This document shows positions 4,333 to 7,873 of a DNA stretch of 7,873 nt, piece after piece. This DNA is from Candidatus Collierbacteria bacterium CG_4_9_14_3_um_filter_43_16. Lineage in GTDB: Bacteria > Patescibacteriota > Microgenomatia > UBA1400 > MFAQ01. Position 1 is the stretch's first letter. Each line of letters begins with the position of its first letter. The position numbers were made by a program, and so were the translations under genes. The notes under the pieces were generated by a model. It had not been told where the DNA came from. It saw only the letters and a list, made by a program, of their open reading frames with translations, and searched no databases. The stretch spans positions 1-7,873 of the forward strand of contig PFUC01000084.1 of assembly GCA_002789895.1 (NCBI GenBank). The letters are read 5' to 3'.

Positions 4333-5237
4333 TAGTAGATAACCTAGACGTCGATCTGACGCCAGAAAAACTTTTAGATTTGCAGGAAAAGGCCGTCAAA
4401 GCTAGAGAGCTGGTCATAGAAACGCTCTTGGAAGCTAAATCTGGACACAGCGCTGGACCACTGGGGATGGCGGATATTTTTGTGGCACTTTATTTTCATA
4501 TCCTGAATCATGACCCAAAAGACCCTCATAAACCGGATAGAGACAGGCTAATTCTAAGTAACGGGCATATCTGCCCGATCCGCTACGTGGTCATGGCAAT
4601 GGCCGGGTACTTTCCGATTGAAGAGCTAAAGACATTAAGAAAAATAAACTCCAGACTGCAAGGTCACCCGCACCGGACGGCTTTGGATGGTGTGGAAACT
4701 ACTTCAGGACCGCTGGGGGAAGGGTTATCACAGTCAATTGGATACGCTCTAGCCGCTAAACTGGATCACAAAAATCACTACATCTACTGTATTACTTCCG
4801 ACGGCGAACACCAAGAGGGAAATACCTGGGAGGCAATCATGTTTGCAGGGAAAAATAAAATCAACAACCTGACTGTAATTATCGACAGAAATAATATTCA
4901 GATCGATGGCTTCACCGAAGACATTATGCCACTGGAACCTCTACGAGAGAAATATGAAGCTTTTGGATGGCATGTCTTGGAGGTCGATGGGAATAATATC
5001 CGAACTTTCGTAGATGCAGTCCGTGAGGCCAAGGCAATTTTTAATAAACCAACGGTGATTATTGCTCATACCATACCAGGTAAAGGCGTAAGTTTTATGG
5101 AAAATAGCTACTTGTGGCATGGATCTCCTCCGGATGTCGGTGAGGTGGCCGGCTCACCAGCAAAAGGTGAACAGGCAAAAATAGCTTTGGCTGATCTAAG
5201 GACGTTACAAGGAAAAATAGAAAGTGAACATCAATAA
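4329..5237 (+). CDS. tkt: Transketolase, N-terminal (pyrophosphate-binding) subunit
   Basis: These 302 residues cover the first domain of transketolase. The conserved elements appear in order: GH at 39-40, LSNGH (76-80), QGHP (111-114), TTSGPLGEGLSQ (124-135), and the thiamine-diphosphate/metal motif SDGEHQEG (157-164) with its distal Asn at 188-189 (DRNN). GKG at 251-253 and WHG at 263-265 complete the pattern. The usual GDG is SDG here. Paired with the next gene it would transfer two-carbon ketol units between sugar phosphates in the non-oxidative pentose phosphate pathway, in the cytoplasm. Such two-subunit transketolases are common in archaea and candidate-phyla bacteria, where they help supply ribose 5-phosphate. 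The start is set by the ATGA overlap with the upstream gene; there is no independent ribosome site. Confidence 0.95.
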   Translation: MIVDNLDVDLTPEKLLDLQEKAVKARELVIETLLEAKSGHSAGPLGMADIFVALYFHILNHDPKDPHKPDRDRLILSNGHICPIRYVVMAMAGYFPIEELKTLRKINSRLQGHPHRTALDGVETTSGPLGEGLSQSIGYALAAKLDHKNHYIYCITSDGEHQEGNTWEAIMFAGKNKINNLTVIIDRNNIQIDGFTEDIMPLEPLREKYEAFGWHVLEVDGNNIRTFVDAVREAKAIFNKPTVIIAHTIPGKGVSFMENSYLWHGSPPDVGEVAGSPAKGEQAKIALADLRTLQGKIESEHQ

Positions 5238-5242
5238 AGAAC

Positions 5243-6229
5243 ATGCTTAATCCTGACCTAAAACTGAATCAAAAAATGTTCGATAAGACGGCCGAGATGA
5301 AAGCCACGAGAGATGGCTTTGGAACCGGACTGATATATTTGGGAGAAACCAATCCGGCAGTGGTAGTCCTGACAGCCGATCTGAACGAATCAACCAGAAC
5401 CGAAGAATTTTCCAAAAAATTTCCGGAAAGATTTTTTGAGTGCGGAGTGGCGGAACAAAACATGGCGGCGATCGCGGCCGGCCTGGGTGTTAGTAGAAAA
5501 ATTCCCTTTATGTCCTCCTACGCTACTTTTTCACCGGGAAAGAATTGGGAAACTATTCGGACGACAATTGTATATAACCACTCAAATGTAAAAATCGCTG
5601 GACACCACAGCGGAGTAATGACCGGACCGGACGGAGCGACTCATCAGGCGACAGAGGATATAGCGATCACCAGATGCTGGCCGGGTATTGAAGTGATAGT
5701 ACCTTGCGATAGCCATGAGAGCAGAAAAGCTGTCATAATGTCTGCCGATATCGACGGGCCGGTGTACCTCCGATTTAGCCGAGATAAATCGGTGGTAATG
5801 ACCACGGAAGAAACACCATTTGATAAAAAAATACAAACATTTTGGGTGACCGAGAATCCACAGTGCACCATCTTTGGAACAGGACACATGCTTTATCACG
5901 CCATGGTGGCCGGGAAAGAATTGGAAAGCGAGGGAATAAACGTGCTCGTGGCTAATATCGCCTGTATCAAGCCACTGGACACGGAGGGGGTGCTTGATCT
6001 CATTGAAAAAACAGGTTGCGCCGTCAGTGTGGAAGATCATCAGGTGATGGGTGGACTGGGAGGTGCCATCGCTGAACTACTGGCCCTTAAAAGACCGGCC
6101 CCGATGGAGTTTGTCGGACTGCAAAATACGTTTGCAGAGTCTGGAAGTCCAAAAGACATCATGGAAAAGTATGGTATGGGGAAAGAAGCCATCAAGGCGG
6201 CAGTTAGAAAGGTGATTGGGCGAAAATAA
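5243..6229 (+). CDS. tkt: Transketolase, C-terminal subunit
   Basis: These 328 residues hold the pyrimidine-binding domain (about 18-185) and the C-terminal transketolase domain (about 200-328). The catalytic glutamate that activates thiamine diphosphate is Glu71 in GVAEQNM (68-74). MSSYATF (90-96), GPDGATHQATEDIA (128-141) and YLRFSRD (175-181) are the other conserved segments. In the last domain, FGTGHMLYHA (211-220) and VEDHQVMGGLGGAIAE (263-278) fit the family. It starts 5 nt after the upstream stop, so the subunits are made from one message in equal dosage and should form an alpha2beta2 enzyme. The first ~17 residues before the domain are variable, and an internal ATG at codon 12 is an alternative start. 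A hairpin lies immediately downstream. Confidence 0.95.
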   Translation: MLNPDLKLNQKMFDKTAEMKATRDGFGTGLIYLGETNPAVVVLTADLNESTRTEEFSKKFPERFFECGVAEQNMAAIAAGLGVSRKIPFMSSYATFSPGKNWETIRTTIVYNHSNVKIAGHHSGVMTGPDGATHQATEDIAITRCWPGIEVIVPCDSHESRKAVIMSADIDGPVYLRFSRDKSVVMTTEETPFDKKIQTFWVTENPQCTIFGTGHMLYHAMVAGKELESEGINVLVANIACIKPLDTEGVLDLIEKTGCAVSVEDHQVMGGLGGAIAELLALKRPAPMEFVGLQNTFAESGSPKDIMEKYGMGKEAIKAAVRKVIGRK

Positions 6230-6251
6230 AACCCCCACTAAAAAGTGGGGG
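6222..6251 (-). terminator. Intrinsic terminator for the minus-strand membrane protein gene
   Basis: CCCCCACT (6232-6239) and AGTGGGGG (6244-6251) form a perfect 8-bp GC-rich stem with a 4-nt loop. Read on the minus strand, the stem is followed by TTTTATTTT, a proper U-tract that overlaps the end of the convergent transketolase gene. On the plus strand it is followed by CAAATGCAATT, so it would work weakly, if at all, for the transketolase operon, whose 3' end it may only stabilise. Confidence 0.85.
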
Positions 6252-6260
6252 CAAATGCAA

Positions 6261-7190
6261 TTATCTATTTCTTCTGCTAAAGAAACCCCTTCTTCGAACA
6301 CTAGGTTCAAGCATAGGAAGGTCGTCCTCAGGTCTTGCGTCGAGAACCTGCTGATTTTCACTCGGTAATAAATGCGGATCTCCGGCAGAAATTGCTCTGG
6401 CGGCTGAGTCACCCATTCTTGAAAGATCTGGACCACGATCTGCTGGACCCAAATATATACCTTGTCCCATTCTCACCCGTCTGTTTCCATCAGTGTATTC
6501 GACAAACGGAGCAACGTGGACCGATCCGCCCCTGGTAATCCAGGTGTAGATGATAAAGACCACAAAGGCTCCAGCAACGACACCAAATAACCCCTGGGCA
6601 ACGGCGAGCGCCGGTCCAGTGGCTCCAGACTGAAGAAAGAAGAGGGCCAGAATGACCATGCAGGCGATAAATGCGAACACAGCTCCTAGTTTGCCACCCT
6701 TGATGGAGAGGGTGATCACCAAACCGACGATGACAATCCCCCCCAGCAAATAATAGCCAGCAGTAGGATCGGATGAGCCAAAGAGATTTGCCACCATTAT
6801 GTCTACCGACGAGTATGGCACCCAGGACACACTAGTCTCAGTAGAAACAATAGAGCCGTCGCGTTTGGTTGTCTCGGCTCGGATAACGTGGTTGCCAGGA
6901 GCCTGGAGTTGGCCTCCTGGACAAGGATTATTCCCTTTTTGGACATAACATGTCCAAAAAAATCCATCAACACTCAGAGTCACCTCTTTAACGTCATCAA
7001 AGCTGGATGCGAGGGTGACCTCACCAATGCTTAGGACACCGGTGTTGGCATCGTGAAAAACCTTTCCTGAGCTTGGTTCCACAAAGGTGATTTCGCCTTG
7101 TTCGAGCCAGTCTCCCAAGGTGGCCCCGACACCGCAAGCTAAAGTAAACAACATAATTACGACGATGACGAAATATCTTAAATTTCTCAT
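6261..7190 (-). CDS. Three-helix membrane protein with exported N-terminal domain
   Basis: The 309-residue product begins with a signal-like segment, RYFVIVVIMLFTLACG (5-20). Its Cys19 resembles a lipobox, but with Thr at -3 instead of Leu, Val or Ile, so lipidation is doubtful. Residues ~30-140 are beta-rich and Ig-like in feel, with two cysteines (81 and 90) placed for a disulphide. Three helices follow at about 145-163, 167-187 and 195-217. The basic loop IKGGK (163-167) and the tail RRRGFFSRRNR fit an exported first domain and a cytoplasmic C-terminus by the positive-inside rule. The last ~90 residues are polar and probably disordered. No function is recognised. GGAGGT (7194-7199) lies 3 nt before the ATG, slightly close but strong. 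It has its own promoter and terminator, so it is monocistronic. Confidence 0.82.
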   Translation of the reverse strand: MRNLRYFVIVVIMLFTLACGVGATLGDWLEQGEITFVEPSSGKVFHDANTGVLSIGEVTLASSFDDVKEVTLSVDGFFWTCYVQKGNNPCPGGQLQAPGNHVIRAETTKRDGSIVSTETSVSWVPYSSVDIMVANLFGSSDPTAGYYLLGGIVIVGLVITLSIKGGKLGAVFAFIACMVILALFFLQSGATGPALAVAQGLFGVVAGAFVVFIIYTWITRGGSVHVAPFVEYTDGNRRVRMGQGIYLGPADRGPDLSRMGDSAARAISAGDPHLLPSENQQVLDARPEDDLPMLEPSVRRRGFFSRRNR

Positions 7191-7240
7191 AATACCTCCA
7201 CCAAACAGGCTCGATTATCAAGGAACCCTAGAATATGGAG

Positions 7241-7269
7241 ATTCTATCCTATAGGCAGAAGCAAGTCAA
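7241..7269 (-). promoter_or_regulatory. Sigma70-type promoter for the three-helix membrane protein
   Basis: On the minus strand, TTGACT (7264-7269) and TAGAAT (7241-7246) each match consensus at 5 of 6 positions, with a 17-nt spacer. The predicted start near 7234 gives a leader of about 44 nt carrying GGAGGT. The -35 box overlaps the TGA stop of the upstream DUF1003-like gene. Confidence 0.75.
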
Positions 7270-7679
7270 CTTTTATTTTGTTTCTGAAGGGTGGAAATGT
7301 CTTTTTGGAGATCCCGTAGCCTCAACTCCATGTCTTTTAAGATTTTCACCATATCCACGTCCTCGATCGAATCTTCACTGACGTCTTCCTGAATGTCATC
7401 GATATCCTCTTGAATATCGTCAATATCTTCCTCTACGCCAGCGAGGCTTTCGGTGGTGCGATTGACGGTCATCTGAATAAAAATGGCGAGATAGATGGCT
7501 TCCAAGGAAACCGCAGTAGTAAGAATCAACAGAATGTCCTCGGTAGACTGACCAAAAAATCTCAAAGAGAAAATGCCGATGAAGAGAAGCGTATGGATGA
7601 CGATAGAAGCGCTGGTACCGATGTGGTAGGTCATTTTTTCGGAAAGAGTATCGAGGTTGGATGGCCTGTTTTTCACCAT
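7266..7679 (-). CDS. DUF1003-like two-helix membrane protein with acidic coiled-coil tail
   Basis: From ATG 7679 this gives 137 residues. Helix 1 is about 22-42 (SIVIHTLLFIGIFSL) and helix 2 about 50-70 (LTTAVSLEAIYLAIFI), followed by QMTVNR. The VSLEAIYLAIFIQMTVNR segment resembles the second helix and xQNR ending of DUF1003 proteins, whose function is unknown. The tail has a strongly acidic heptad, EDIDDIQ, repeated twice (about 84-97), then a second helical stretch (about 109-135), implying self-association or partner binding in the cytoplasm. The frame can be read back to an ATG at 7832, but those 51 residues overlap, in another frame, the end of a preceding gene, so the shorter start is preferred. 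No Shine-Dalgarno sequence precedes it. Confidence 0.78.
   Translation of the reverse strand: MVKNRPSNLDTLSEKMTYHIGTSASIVIHTLLFIGIFSLRFFGQSTEDILLILTTAVSLEAIYLAIFIQMTVNRTTESLAGVEEDIDDIQEDIDDIQEDVSEDSIEDVDMVKILKDMELRLRDLQKDISTLQKQNKS
7383..7434 (-). repeat. Short in-gene tandem repeat encoding acidic heptads
   Basis: Degenerate 21-nt units, each encoding roughly EDIDDIQ, are repeated in tandem. The third bases differ between copies (GATATTGACGATATT versus GATATCGATGACATT), so the repeat is held at protein level and is not a recent duplication. Confidence 0.7.
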
Positions 7680-7685
7680 AAAATA

Positions 7686-7714
7686 ATTGTAGATGCAAAA
7701 ACAGCTTTTGGGAA
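7686..7714 (-). promoter_or_regulatory. Candidate promoter giving a leaderless message for the DUF1003-like gene
   Basis: On the minus strand, TTCCCA (7709-7714, 4 of 6) and TACAAT (7686-7691, 5 of 6) are 17 nt apart. The -10 ends just 6 nt before the ATG at 7679, so transcription would begin at or next to the start codon. This agrees with the absence of a ribosome binding site. Confidence 0.45.
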
Positions 7715-7728
7715 TCGGTAAATAAGGA

Positions 7729-7873
7729 TTAGAAGATGTCCTCAGGAGGTAGAAACTCTTCCCCGTTGGCGGGAGCGCTGAAGTTACCTTTGAGCCACTG
7801 AACATAGTCACAGCCGGTGGCTTGTTTGGCATCTCGATCCCAACCGGAAGTGGAACATTTCTTGAGACGTTTC
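7729..7873 (-). CDS. C-terminal end of an unrecognised protein (partial)
   Basis: An open minus-strand frame enters from the right edge (first full codon 7870-7872) and gives 47 residues before TAA at 7729-7731. It includes KRLKKCSTSGWDRDAKQA and TGCDYVQWLKGNFSAP, then ends PPEDIF. The mixed hydrophilic composition, two cysteines and proline-rich end look like a genuine soluble or exported C-terminus. I do not recognise the family. It stops 49 nt before the DUF1003-like gene in the same orientation, so the two could be co-transcribed. Confidence 0.6.
   Translation of the reverse strand, partial: KRLKKCSTSGWDRDAKQATGCDYVQWLKGNFSAPANGEEFLPPEDIF

Noticed and set aside
5582..6040. Long minus-strand ORFs across the transketolase genes
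   Set aside because: They are shadows of highly conserved transketolase coding sequence and have no start signals.
6232..6251. Hairpin as a strong bidirectional terminator
   Set aside because: Only the minus strand has a following U-tract; the plus-strand side is not T-rich.
7680..7832. 51-residue N-terminal extension of the DUF1003-like protein
   Set aside because: It overlaps a better-looking coding end (7729-7873) in another frame, and the extension has no family similarity.

Overview
The window most resembles the genome of an ultra-small candidate-phyla-radiation (Patescibacteria, Microgenomates-like) bacterium. The reasons are a transketolase encoded as two separate subunits, a YerC/YecD-type Trp-repressor-like regulator, an Erm/KsgA-type rRNA dimethylase, a small GIY-YIG protein, several short exported or membrane proteins of unknown function, and scattered REP-like palindromes. 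The lineage is inferred from gene content, not measured. TGA serves as a normal stop, so nothing suggests UGA recoding.

Layout, left to right. Positions 1-124 are an unresolved edge. A minus-strand coiled-coil protein occupies 125-916. After a REP-like palindrome comes a Trp-repressor-like regulator (1039-1401, +). A 93-bp REP/MITE-like element (1433-1525) precedes a textbook extended -10 promoter and an Erm/KsgA-type methyltransferase (1623-2399, +). Its stop codon overlaps that of a convergent, minus-strand, single-pass membrane protein (2396-3010). The 5' end of that gene in turn overlaps, antisense, the signal-peptide end of a plus-strand exported protein (2938-3334). This exported-protein gene is missing from simple ORF calls because it carries two -1 frameshifts, both at homopolymers. 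A GIY-YIG nuclease-like gene follows (3504-3764, +).

The best-defined transcription unit runs 3760-6229 (+): a perfect -10 box embedded in a 15-bp palindrome, a possible 7-codon leader ORF, a nucleotidyltransferase-like gene, then transketolase N- and C-terminal subunits. Leader/nucleotidyltransferase and nucleotidyltransferase/transketolase-N are both joined by 4-nt ATGA overlaps. The two transketolase polypeptides together form one thiamine-diphosphate enzyme of the non-oxidative pentose phosphate pathway. The first gene looks like an NMN adenylyltransferase relative, but its HxGH motif is altered and no second nucleotidyl-transfer motif is visible.

The right end is all minus-strand: a terminator (6222-6251), a three-helix membrane protein with an exported N-terminal domain (6261-7190), a DUF1003-like two-helix membrane protein with an acidic coiled-coil tail that may be translated from a leaderless mRNA (7266-7679), and the C-terminal 47 codons of an unrecognised protein (7729-7873).

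No tRNA, rRNA, CRISPR array or transposase was seen.
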